Source of the DNA: Castor canadensis
Taxonomy: Eukaryota; Chordata; Mammalia; Rodentia; Castoridae
NCBI RefSeq assembly: GCF_047511655.1
Contig: NC_133392.1
Coordinates: 26,240,001-26,304,000 of the forward strand
Length of the DNA stretch: 64,000 nt
Direction of reading: 5' to 3'
In this document: one piece after another, positions 1 through 12,500 of the stretch
How the letters are laid out: each line of letters opens with the position of its first letter
How positions within the stretch are numbered: position 1 is the stretch's first letter
The notes under the pieces: model-generated
Database searches by the model: none
Told to the model about the DNA's origin: nothing
The model's input: only the letters and a program-made list of their open reading frames with translations
Program-made: the position numbers and the translations under genes

Positions 1-3000
1 CACCCAAACCTAAGCAAACAGAAGTCCATGTCTCTCTCTCTCCCTCACTCCCTCCCCTCTCCCCTTTCCCTTTACTCCTTTCTCTCTCATATAAGAGACC
101 TAAGCAACATAATTTCCCAGCCTCAGCCCTACGGGCTACATTAAGTCAGGCAGCCAAGATAAACTTGCAGAGAGCTGGCTGGTTGACACCGACCTCACTG
201 CAAGCAGCAGAGCTGGTGGGAGGCAGCAATGGGTCATCAGTAACTAGACAAGAGAAAACAGTGCTTCCCCAGGCCTCCCTTCCCCAGCCCTCAGCCAACC
301 AAGCATTTGGGATCAAAGGCCTCTCTCCTGGGGGAGCTCAGCCAGTGAGGGAGTTGGAGGGGCTGGGAGGGGAGGCTGAGAGACTGCTGACAGAGGGGGA
401 AAGTGTTTGGAGAAAGGAGACTTCTGTGGTTTGGAAACTGCAGGGCTTCCAGCCCTTGCCTCCAAAACCAGAATGGGCTGTCCACCTCCCCCACCCCACC
501 CAGCTGCCTGGCCAGCCCTCACGAGGCAGGGATGCCACCATCTCTGGTTGGCAAAAAGATCACAATACCAGACTCTGTACTTCGCAAAATCCCTGAGGAG
601 TCCGCAAGCTCACGGCCTCCCTGCCCTCAACTCTGTTTCCTAAAGGAGGGGGAGGGGTTCAGAGCCCCTGACCCACCTATAAACTCAATGCCCATGAAGC
701 CATTTCCATCTAGCTGGGCATTCCCTTGCCTGAACAATCCCTCTACAGTGGGGTTTGTGGTCAGGTCCACTGATGGATCTGTCTCTGCTTGTCCCTTTAC
801 TCACCTGTGGGTTGGGAGGTCTGAGACCCATCTGGCCTTTACGTAGAGATGGAACATGCCTCTGCCTTCTGAGCCTTTTAAGCCATCCAGAGCAGAAAAC
901 CAAGTATCCAAAGGAACAAGTGGGAAGAATTGCTTAACCTTGCCAGAGACCAGGACACTGAGTTCTCTGAAATCCACACAGAGACCTGGTGAGCCCCTGT
1001 GCCCACCAGCACATTTACCAGGAGGACACAAACTCCTGGGGGATGTGGTCACCAGAGCCTCCAAGAACAGGGCCTTTTGCAGGAGCAGATTAGCTTTGTA
1101 GTCAGAACTGGTATCCTTTGTTCCCCCCCACACACACCCCTCCACCCCCACCCTGGAGGTCAAGCAAAGCAAGAGCTTCCACACCCAGGGATGTGGTGCC
1201 ACATGTACACCAAGAGTGATGCTGTGGCTATTCCTGGTGTCTCCAAGAGACTGAGCCCATTCTGGATGAATGGTCAAGGCCCTGTTGGGACAAGGCAGGG
1301 TTCCTTTCATCTTCCCCAAGAAGGGCTGCCATTTTTCTCTGCAAAAGCAACCTTGCCTAGGAAAACTTTCATGTTGGCTTCCTGCTTGAACCACAGGCTT
1401 TAAAAATAGTCCTGCCGAACAAAGGCAAAATGTAGAGCCCAGGCCTTGCCTTGCCCAGACCTCAGGATTCCCAGGGCCTGGCTCTGCCCCTCTGGTCACT
1501 GCCTGGGCCGGGGTTTACCGTGGCCCACTGGAAAAATGGAGCAGGACCAGGAACCAGCAAGAGAACATGGAACTTCTCCAGGGTCCGAGTCAGAATCTGG
1601 CTGGGCAGGGTTCTCAAGCAGCCTTGGCAGCAGGCCTGGGCAGGGCTGGAGTGGAATCTGAAGGCCCCGGAGCAAAGTCCTTCCTTGTCAATGCCGAGAA
1701 AGGCTTGCAGTGGGAGAGCACAGTGAGGAGTGGTACAGCCTCCCACAGCCATCACCCACCTTTTGCTTTTTGGCAGGCTTTCAAGCACAGCCAGTGACCC
1801 TTCACTTCCGTTGCAGCCTGGCAGGACAACCGCTTCACTGCCAAGGGAACTGCTATCTCTGTCCAGCCCAGGGCTGCAGACAGGACCCCGATAATCTAGA
1901 GGAGAATGAACAGATGGCCCTCTCACAGCAGGGAGTTGGGGTGACAGCTGTCCCCTCCTGCATAGCTGCCAGAGGCTCAGGCAGGCAGCCCAACAGGATC
2001 CAACCAAAGAGTCCAAGGGGTGGTTGTTTCAGCTGGAAGCCAGTAGTGGTGGGTGACATGGAGGCTGGGCTCCTGCCACTTTGAGCTCTCAGCAGGCTTC
2101 CCACTCAGTGCCCCGCTCAGCCCTGTCCAACCATGCCTTTCTCTTCTCTGGTGGAGTCCACAGCATCTAGCAGTGTGTTCTTGGCGTGTCACAGTCTCCA
2201 GGGAGCCCCCATCAAGGAAGACCACATGGTTTAGGGTGACCCTCCCAAGGGTGTTGCCAAATAGCTAGTTCTGCCCCTCTGTCTCAGCTTGTCCTTTGTC
2301 CTCCCAATGGGTGGGTAGAGAGGATGCTCCTACCCCGGGCCTGAGCTGTCCTGTAGGCAGAGTCTCACCCAGGAGGCAGGGTGACCTCAACAGCCAGCTG
2401 TGAGTCACCCTGATGGCTTCCTGGGGACAGAAGAAGTAGACCCTAGTAGACAAGGAAGCAACACCTTCCTGAAAGCCTAAGCAAAGGTCCTGGGGGAAGG
2501 TACCAGGACCTGCTGCCAGGAAGGAAGCTGAAGAATGCCAAGGGAGAAACCTGGTGCCTAACCTCCCCACACCTACCCCCAAGCTCTTCTGAGATTCCCT
2601 ACAGTGCCTCTTTCCTGGCACCTTGGGAAAACCTTTGACCAAGTCCCTGAAGTCACTACATGAGACTAGCAGCTCTGCAGGGAGCTTACCGGGCACCAGC
2701 AAGTCCAGGAGCTGCACAGCCACATGGCCTGATGAGGCCCTCCAGGTCTGCCTGTCAGTGGGGTGTTTGGCAGTTCTATACTTACTTGGCCACAGGACCT
2801 TTATCTTAACAAAACCCTTAATTGCGTCCATAGAACTTGTGTTCTGTGTAACTCTCTAGGGGACATTGCGTACTCTGCTGCTAATGTGGAACCTAAGGCT
2901 TGGTGAAGACTTCACCAGGGAGGTGGTGTCTGGAGGTCAGACCTAAGGGGAATTGAAGAGGTTGAGGCAGGGGCAGGACTAGGAGAGCACATGCGGGATA

Positions 3001-3412
3001 CAGGTGGGGGCATGGCACTGAGGAAGGGCAGACTTTTCAGCATTGGTCTCAACTTTGACTCGGGCCCTATGAGAGGCAGCTTCCTCCAAACCCTGCCTTT
3101 GGCCCAACTTGGCTAGAAGAGCTGACTTCGTGCTGCTCAGGGCTTTGTTGGGCAACCTGGGATCCTGGCTGGCTTTGGCACATACTGGGAGCAGCTGTGA
3201 CCCTGACACCCTGATCTTTTTGCTGCCACTCCTGAGTCCTGGACCTTCCCTTCCTGTCCCTTCCCGTCCCTTCCCTGGAGAAGCCAGAGCTGACCCAGGG
3301 CAACTTGGCAAGTAGCTGAGCAAGGCAGCCGGGACCTGGGGTAGGAAACAGGGCTTACACCCCAACCTCAAATAATCTTGCTTTCTTGCCTCCCCTACCT
3401 GCCCACTCACAG
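1..3412 (+). other. SH3PXD2A intron (3' part)
   Basis: No SH3-1 or linker exon could be recognised on either strand. The many short open frames have no family signature or splice support. Apart from a CT-rich patch at 30-85, the sequence looks like single-copy intron of fairly high GC, ending in the pyrimidine-rich acceptor at 3412. Confidence 0.75.
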
Positions 3413-3530
3413 AGGAGAAGTACATCACAGTGCAGCCCTACACCAGCCAAAGCAAGGACGAGATTGGCTTCGAGAAGGGTGTCACCGTGGAGGTGATCCG
3501 GAAGAACTTGGAGGGCTGGTGGTACATCAG
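3413..3530 (+). CDS. SH3PXD2A: SH3PXD2A exon: first two thirds of SH3-2
   Basis: The acceptor CACTCACAG precedes 3413 and the donor GTAGGA starts at 3531. The frame begins with a split codon (AG) followed by [12 protein letters not shown] and ends in GGWWYI-type sequence (GWWYI plus split Arg, AG|A). The previous exon should end in G, giving Glu. No earlier SH3PXD2A exon was found in 1-3412. Confidence 0.93.
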
Positions 3531-6500
3531 GTAGGAGCTCTGGCAGAGCAGCAACTGAGTGCAGAGTAGCCATGGTACCAGGTGGCAGGTAGATACTGAG
3601 GGCAGCTGCACACCAACTTCTGCAGCTGAGAAGCTCAACCTAGAAGTGCTCAGCGTGCAGGTTGTCTCCTGGGACAAGAAAGCAAAACCTGAGCCTCAGC
3701 TGGCCTGGACCACCAACCCAGCTCAGCTTGCAGCTGCCAAGAGTGCAGCACATCTGAATCTGGTTTTCTGTATCAGGCCTTGGCTGCCTGGCTCGCTCCA
3801 AGCTCGCACGCCGGGCCCCAGACATGGGCCTCTGGCCCCTGTATCCCTGGCTAGTTTGGGTCGTTTTGTACTACAGGGCTGGTTGTAAGGCTAGGGTAGA
3901 AGTAAGGCTCCTCGTTCTCCTGTGCCTCCCTGTCTGAGGGCCCAATCACACTTCCCTGCTGAAAAGCCCATTTGGGGTGTAGGTAAGGGAGCAGAATAAA
4001 CCAAACCCTGTGAGCATCACTCACCATGGTCAGACGTGACCTGCCCTGCTTCCACCCACAAAGTTGGCTCTCAGGAAGGTCTGTTGGCTCCTATGGCTGT
4101 CAGCTCTGGGGACTCTGGCTGCTTTCCACACTCCTCTGCCTGCAGCCCAGCTGACAGAGACAGTCGCATATGTGTGGGCTCTGGGGCCAGCCACCTCAGT
4201 CCACCACACCTGGCATTCCAGACCCACTGAGGACAGGATGTATGCTCTACATGGTCTTCCTTAGAGGGCCAGGATTGTGCTGTGGCACCCTGTGACAGGT
4301 GATGCAAGCACTCATGGGGTAGGTCCTCAGAACATGGTGGAACATGATGGTGTTAAAGGTTAGTCTCTGCCGAAGGGTCAGATGAAGGTCACAAGACCTT
4401 TGTGTGACTTGATAGGACATTGCTCCCCCTATCCTCCTAGCCTCGGTGCCTATCAGGAAGACTGAGATGTCCCTTTCTCCCTTCTCAGTACTAACCAGAC
4501 CCGACCCCACTTAGCTTCCGAGATCAGGCACATTCAGGATAGTATGGTTGCAGACAAGATGTCCCTTTCTGTCCTGCTAGGCGAGATGGGACTGTGTGTC
4601 TGGACATGTGTTGCCCAAAATCACTGCCCCTAGACTTTTATGTTCTCTAAGCAATGGAAATTAGAGTTAGCTCCCAATCCAACAGCCAGAACCCTGACAT
4701 GGAAAAGCCAGAATCCAAAACACCCTGGTGGGAGGGTAGACTAATTCATTTGCCCAGAAGTGATCTGCAAATCACTGCTTTTTATTTTGTTTTATTTCTT
4801 AGATTTCAAAAGTAACTAATGAAGTCACTCTGAGCTATTTCTAATCAGCTCTTGTCCCCATGGCCTAGTCCTTTAGCCAGCAGTAGCTTGAACAGAGAAA
4901 ACCTTGGTGAAACAATTCTACCAGGGCGGGGGGAAGGGAGGAGAAATGACCCAAACATTGTATGCACATATGAATAAAAGAAAAATATAATATTAATAAT
5001 TTTCATTATTAAAAAAATTGATTTGACTTCTAGGCCTTTAAAAGTTTTAGTTTAACCATTCTCTTGCTTTTGTTATTATGTATATGGTTTATATATACCT
5101 AAATGATATGAATTAAAAATGTTTAAAAATGAAAAATTTTTTTATTGTTTTATTATTCATTTGTGCATACAAGGCTTGGGTCATTTCTCCCCCCTGCCCC
5201 CACCCCCTTCCTTACCACCCACTCCACCCCCTCCCTCTCCCCCCCACCCCTTCAATACCCAGCAGAAACTACTTTGCCCTTATCTCTTAATTTTGTTGAA
5301 GAGAGAGTATAAGCAATAATAGGAAGGAACAAGGGTTTTTGCTGGTTGAGATAAGGATGGCTATACAGGGAGTTGACTCACATTAATTTCCTGTGCGTGG
5401 GTGTTACCTTCTAGGTTAATTCATTGTGATTTAACCTTTTCTCTAGTTCCTGGTCCCCTTCTCCTATTGGCCTCAGTTGCTTTTAAGGTATCTGCTTTAG
5501 TTTCTCTGCGTTAAGGGCAACAAATGCTAGCTAGTTTTTTAGGTGTCTTACCTATCCTCACCCCTCCCTTGTGTGCTCTCGCTTTTATCATGTGCTCAAA
5601 GTCCAATCCCCTTGTTGTGTTTGCCCTTGATCTAATGTCCACATATGAGAGAGAACATACGATTTTTGGTCTTTTGGGCCAGGCTAAGCTCACTCAGAAT
5701 GATGTTCTCCAGTTCCATCCATTTACCAGCAAATGATAACATTTCGTTCTTCTTCATGGCTGCATAAAATTCCATTGTGTATAGATACCACATTTTCTTG
5801 ATCCATTGGTCAGTGGTGGGGCATCTTGGCTGTTTCCATAACTTGGCTATTGTGAATAGTGCTGCAATAAACATGGGTGTGCAGGTGCCTCTGGAGTAAC
5901 CTGTGTCACAGTCTTTTGGGTATATCCCCAAGAGTGGTGTTGCTAGATCAAATGGTAGATCAATATTTAGCTTTTTAAGTAGCCTCCAAATTTTTTTCCA
6001 GAGTGGTTGTACTAGTTTACATTCCCACCAACAGTTTAAGAGGGTTCCTTTTTCCCTGCATCCTCGCCAACACCTGTTGTTAGTGGTGTTGCTAATGATG
6101 GCTATTCTAACAGGGGTGAGGTGGAATCTTAGTGTGGTTTTAATTTGTATTTCCCTTATTGCTAGAGAGGGTGAGCATTTTTTCATGTGTTTTTGGCCAT
6201 TTGAATTTCTTCTTTTGAGAAAATTCTGTTTAGTTCACTTGCCCATTTCTTTATTAGTTCATTAATTTTGGGAGAATTTAGTTTTTTAAGTTCCCTATAT
6301 ATTCTGGTTATCAGTCCTTTGTCTGATGTGTAGCTGGCAAATATTTTCTCCCACTCTGTGGGTGTTCTCTTCAGTTTAGAGACCATTTCTTTTGATGAAC
6401 AGAAGCTTTTTAGTTTTATGAGGTCCCATTTATCTATGCTATCTCTTAGTTGCTGTGCTGCTGGAGTTTCATTGAGAAAGTTCTTACCTATACCTACTAA

Positions 6501-9500
6501 CTCCAGAGTATTTCCTCCTCTTTCCTGTATCAACTTTAGAGTTTGTGGTCTGATATTAAGATCCTTGATCCATTTTGAGTTAATATTGGTATAGGGTGAA
6601 ATACATGGATCTAGTTTCAGTTTTTTGCAGACTGCTAACCAGTTTTCCCAGCAGTTTTTGTTGAAGAGGCTGCTATTTCTCCATCATATATTTTTAGCTC
6701 CTTTGTCAAAGATAAGTTGCTTATAGCTGTGTGGCTTCATATCTGGATCCTCTATTCTGTTCCACTGGTCTTCATGTCTGTTTTTGTGCCAGTACCATGC
6801 TGTTTTTATCGTTATTGCTTTGTAATATAGTTTGAAGTCAGGTATTGTGATACCTCCTGCATTGTTCTTTTGACTGAGTATTGCCTTGGCTATTCGTGGC
6901 CTCTTGTGTTTCCATATAAATTTAACAGTAGATTTTTCGATCTCTTTAATGGACGTCATTGGAATTTTGATGGGAATTGCATTAAACATGTAGATTACTT
7001 TTGGGAATATAGACATTTTTTTATATTTTTATAAAATAAGAAAAACCAAAAAAACAATTCTACCTTAAGAAGGCTGCCAGACACCCCCTTAAATATGCCA
7101 TTTTCCAGCATTTCAAGCTCTGTGTCAATCTTCATTTCCTGTCTTTCTTCTCCTCCCCCAGCCCTACAGATACACACACACACACTCATGCACACTCTCT
7201 CCGGCCTGCTTCCTTCTGGGGTCAGTCCCGCTCTAGACATGGGAAGCAGCTGTGAGAGTTGGACCCAAACACACACAGCTGCTCCTGGTAGTATCCTTGC
7301 ATTTCTGTGCTGGGAACCTAGCTCTATCCATGGAATATGAAGCCTGCAACCTAATTTAATCCATATAATGACAAGGGACACAAAGGGATATGACTTGGAG
7401 CACTAGAGGCTATAAGAAGGCCTGACCGGCATCCCCCAAGGCCCCTCTCCCACATCATTGCCGTGTTCACATACAAAGACACAAGCAAGGGCCAGTGGGT
7501 TCACTAGTATTTTTTCTCCAAGATGCAAGAGACCTGGTCCCTGGGCCAAGTGCTGCCACAGCTTGATGTGTGGGACCCGTGCTGCCTGCTTTACTTTTCT
7601 GAGTCTTGGCTGTTGTCTCATAGGAAGGTTTGGTATCTACCCTTAAAATTCTGAGTTTCTCTTTGTATCTGTGACATCCTTGGGCCATCGCAACCCCAGC
7701 TTCTTTGTCTTCACCGAAACAGGTGAGCTTGAGATAAGTGGTGTGCACATTCCTGCAATGTGAACATAAGGAGATATACCTTCTATCGGGGCTTCCCAGC
7801 CCAGCTCAGATAAATTGCTAGGAACTGTAGCTTTCCTGTTCTTTCTCTCCCACCTAGAGGCTCTCCCAAGGTCAAGGTCACATCCGGGTGGAGGGAGGTT
7901 TTTAGGCATCTGGCCTGGAAAAGCCATTCCAAAGAGCCAGATGTGTCCTACGGAATACATGGAGACATTGCAACCCAGACTTGGGGACACTGGCCAGCAA
8001 TAGCTAGACCAGGAAGCAAGCTCCAGTAGATACGGGTGAATGTGCAACCCTCCGGGAAAGGGGAGGAAAACATGTTTTAAGAAGTCACTGAGCTGGGTAC
8101 CAGTGGCTCACGCTTGTAATCCTAGCTACTAAGGAGGCAAAGATTAGGAGGACTGAGGTTCAAAGCCAGCCCGGGAAAATAGTTTGTGAGATCTTATCTC
8201 AAAAAAACCCATCATATAAAGGAGCTAGTGGAGTAGCTCAAGGTGTAGGCCCTGAGTTCAAATCCCAGTACCACAAAAAAAAAGTGACCAAGTCACCAAA
8301 AATTAAGTCACCCCTGTCATTTGCCTTCAGCTTTTGTTTATAAGCTTTTGGTTTTATTTTGTTTTGTTTTTGCTTTGCCATACCAATGGTTTTAATTTTA
8401 TCCAGTCATGTGCTTTAGGTTTTCCTTTATGGTTTCTGCTTTTGGAACCCCACTCAGAAAGGCTCTCTGAACCTCCACAATTATGTAAATACTCACAAGT
8501 CTCTTTTATTTTGCTGTGTGGTGTAAGGCCAGGCCTCACTTATTTTTCTCAACTGGATAATCAGTTGTCCTTGAGTCACTGAATAATCCATCCTTGCCCC
8601 CTGGATTTGAAATGTTATCTTTAAGCCTATTTTATGGACTTACTTTGTGAACTCAATCCATCTGCTGTTCCTACACTACTGACAACAGCCTCCATGGTCA
8701 GTCAGCCTAATTTACACACTCTTCCTACTTGGTCTCAAGGTGTCTGTCCTCCCAGATATATCTTAAACACTACTCTATCCCTTCATCTTACAGAAGAGAA
8801 AAAAATTAAGCTCCAAGGAAGGGACTTGTCCAAGGTACCATGGATTAGGACTCTTCCTGTGAGATCTCTTCCCTCTCTGATAACACTTCCCTTTCCTGTG
8901 GGACATGTAACTCTGTACCCCAAACTCAGCCCTTCTCATTTCTTATCTCTAGATTCCCCTCAACTGACTGTAAAGAACCAGACCATTGCAAAGTTGCAAA
9001 GCCTACCTTTTGGGCAACCCAAAATTAGAGAAATCTAATCCCAGGGACCCATGTTTGTCTGACTTTACAGAGAATGAAGGCCCAGGCCAATAGCAATAAA
9101 GCCAGGCAGACATAGCCAGAGGGGGAGAAGTGGTGTTCTGAGCATCTTCCCATCAACCCTCAGCTCTGGTTCTCTCTGGAGTAGTGGATTGTCAAGTGTC
9201 TGGCAGAGCATGGTAGAGACATGCTGGGCTGGGCAAGGCTAGATGGAAAGCAGGGCCTGGGAGTAAAGGGTGAAGTCAGGCATCAGGGCTGTAATGATGG
9301 TGTGGACCACTCCTCCCACAGATACCTAGGCAAAGAGGGCTGGGCACCAGCATCCTATCTGAAGAAAGCCAAAGATGACCTGCCAACCCGGAAGAAGAAC
9401 CTAGCAGGCCCTGTGGAGATCATTGGCAACATCATGGAGATCAGCAACCTGCTGAACAAGAAGGCATCTGGGGACAAGGAGACTCCACCGGCTGAAGGCG

Positions 9501-12500
9501 AAGGCTCTGAGGCCCCTATTGCCAAAAAGGAGATCAGCCTGCCCATCCTCTGCAACGCCTCCAACGGCAATGCCCTGGGCATCCCTGAGAGGACTGTGTC
9601 CAAGCTGGCCCAGGGCTCGCCAGCTGTGGCCAGAATTGCCCCGCAGAGGGCCCAGATCAGTAAGCACCTCACTGATTTCTGGATCTTCACCACAGAATTC
9701 TTAACAGGGCAGGATGGTGTGGGAGGAAAGCCGGAGGGTGTTCGGGACCTCACTGATTTCTGGATCTTCACCACAGAATTCTTAACAGGGCAGGATGGTG
9801 TGGGAGGAAAGCCGGAGGGTGTTCGGGACCCACACATTATTTTCACTTGAGCGACACACTGGCTCCTGACCCTCATGTCACCATCTCATATCATGCTCAC
9901 CACAAAAATGGAAAAAGCCACACTTTATGGTGCATCCCTCCCAATTCTGCTCCAAATACTAATCTCAGGAGGGTGCAGGCTACTGGCTTCCCCCCTTCCC
10001 TAGGAGAGAGCCAGGAGTGGCCATTTGGCCGAGGAATGTGTCCCAAGAGCAAGAGATGCTTTCTTTACTCTGAAGGAAAGGCTTCAGGAATCTTGATGGA
10101 TGATGTGCAGCTGATTTTACAAAAAAAATAAATAAAACCCATCTTCCTCTGGGTTGTCATGGGGGCCCTATCTGCAGGGCTGCTTTGTGAAGTGAGAAAT
10201 GTAGAAGAATATCTTTCTGGCCTGAAATGCTCCTTCCCCATCACCTTCCACCAGCTTCTAGACACCTAAGAGACGGGGAGGCAGGCGCTTTAGCATCCTC
10301 CACAAAGCAACTGGAACAGGGCTCGATCCAAGTGCCTTCTCGATTCTTGTGGAAAACCCAGACATCGAGGGGCCAGCATTGCCTTTGGCAGAGTGTTAAA
10401 CTGTTCAGGAGTAAGGGGAGCCAGCTTCTGTGTACATCCAGCCATTCTTATAATCTGGAAGAAGGCTGTCTTTTAAGCTGTAAACTTGGTTATTAGCTCT
10501 TGTACCTGAGACCTTTTGGACAACCACTTGGGGGGATCTTTATTGAGCACCCCCCATCTTGCCTGACCTTGTGCTAGCTTCTAAGAACTTAGTAGTGAGC
10601 AGAAAAATAGACATGGTCTCTGCTCCTAACTTTGAAAATCTGTTAAATGTATATCCTTAACCAGGCATAGTGTTACATACCTGTAGTCTCAGCTACTCAG
10701 GAGACGGGGGCAGAAGGATCGAGACTGAAAGGCAAACCCTGGGCGAAAGTTAGTAAAACCCAATCTCAAAAACATAATAAAAACAGAAGGGCTAGGGGTG
10801 TAGTTCAAGTGGTAGAGTGCTTGCCTAGCAAACAGGAGGCTCTGGGTTTCATCCCCAGTACAAAAGAAAAAAATCCTATGTACCTATGTCTGTATACTGT
10901 GTGTGTGCATATAATCTTAGGAGATTCGTGGACCACCCCCCAACCCCCCACCGAAGTACAGCTAAGGAAGCTTAAAGGTCTATTTTATACCTCAGGTCCT
11001 TTGTAAATGTAGGACAAGAACACAAAGTTCCAGGGATCAGGAGTTGGGGACACCTGGGGGAGGCAGGTGTTGCCCAACTGAGAGTTCTGAAGCCACATTT
11101 CTTCTTCTAGGCTCCCCAAACCTGAGGACAAGACCACCACCACGCAGAGAATCCAGCCTGGTACGTGCACTGACTTTCTTCTCCCTTTGTTCCTTCTCTG
11201 GGGATGCACCGTAGCAGCCCAGATTAACTGGCTGGCTTGCCACAGAGGCCTTTCAGCCCAGAGGTTTTCCAGAGCTCTCCTGGACTTCCAGCTTGGTGGG
11301 GCTAGGGGCAGGGAGAGAGGCCTACAGAGCCCAGCCTTTCTGGGGCCTGGCTGGACAGTTTATAATCGGAAACACACTGCACTCCAAAGCTAAATAAATC
11401 CACCCTAGCCACTGCACTGGCAGACGTAAACATTTAGACTGGCCAACAAGAATGTCCAGCCAGGGCATTGCCAGGGGCGAGAAATGGGGCTGCTATTATC
11501 CTTTTGGGTCCGGAAGTCTTTCAACTTTGGCTTGCTCAGGGATGCCTGATGTTTGTGGTGGACATCAGAGCCTGGGAGAGCAGAGGGTAGAACAGTGAGC
11601 ATCCTGCCAGTACAGAGGGAATTGCAAGGAAGCTTAAAGAGGGTTGATGTTACTGGGGTCCTTGGCTCTTGCAGGCAGGGTTTCCTGGTGACCAGCAGCT
11701 CAGCCAGGCAAACAGGGGCTAGGGTTAGGGGCAGCCATGCTGATGGCAAACCAAGAGCCCTGGAACCTGTTACTGGGGGCAGCAGGATGTAGCAGAGAGA
11801 TTGGAGCTTCAAACTGCCAGATGTGTGTTCTCATTCCACTTCTGGCACTTAGCAGAGAGACCCTGAGCAAGTTACCTACCTCCATAGGCCTCAACTTCAT
11901 GCCCATAAGATGGGGACAGTGTTAGCCCTATTGTAGGACTGGTAAGGATGAGATGAGGTGATAAATGTGAAAGGCTACCAGCTGGGTTCCACTTCTTGTG
12001 TTGACCTCTTGACCGTTGGGCAGTACTGCCTGGCACACTGTGTGGGAAAGGTCCTGAAGTCACACCTGGGCTCAAAGCAAGTCACTGTGATCAGTGGCTT
12101 CTGCCCTACACAGGGGGTAGCATCCATCCGTGGAAGATGAGGCCCTTCATACACATGGAGTTTGTAGAGGTTTGGCCCCTGGCCACAAAGCCTTCTTGCC
12201 CTGGCTGAGTCTTGATGGAGTTTCTCTGTATCTCTTCCCCTGGAGTTTTTCAGCTGAATGATGAATTCTCCCATCCTCCCAGGTCTTTTAGCCCCAGCTT
12301 ATTACTTTCAGAAGACTGGATTTTGGCAAGAGCAGGATCATTTTTCATTTTTTCTACACTTAACCAAATGCAAACTTCCTGAGGCCAGGCTGCTGTTTCT
12401 GGTTAGACCAAACTGAATCCCACCTGGCCAGGATGCTGAGGCCTGGGTTCATCTGCTCACATGTACAGCTGCAGAGCCAGGCACAGGGGCAAGGAAAGTT

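Larger units (their letters stand above)
4910..7064. repeat. 13-bp direct repeats flanking the L1 block
   Basis: AAACAATTCTACC occurs at 4910-4922 and again at 7052-7064, immediately outside the two L1 pieces. The right copy is preceded by an A-rich run (7041-7051). This fits a target-site duplication that encloses both oppositely oriented L1 segments as one event or as a nested insertion. Confidence 0.75.
3531..9321 (+). other. SH3PXD2A intron carrying an L1 cluster and a composite SINE
   Basis: The intron runs from donor GTAGGA to acceptor CCCACAG. It contains the L1 block 4923-7051 and the B1+ID SINE 8091-8283. The remaining parts (3531-4900, 7065-8090, 8284-9321) show no recognised gene. 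A short (CA)n is at about 7172-7186. Confidence 0.85.
9660..11110 (+). other. SH3PXD2A intron
   Basis: It contains the 81-bp tandem repeat at its start and a composite SINE at 10661-10873. The other sequence shows no recognised element. GTAAGC donor and TTCTTCTAG acceptor. Confidence 0.85.

Noticed and set aside
801..1499. 232-codon minus-strand ORF in the first SH3PXD2A intron
   Set aside because: No recognisable domain, no splice or promoter support, and ordinary composition. Chance ORF in GC-rich intron.
5632..7016. L1 ORF2 pieces considered as a functional reverse transcriptase gene
   Set aside because: Only the C-terminal end is present, split among frames and 5'-truncated. It is an inactive relic.
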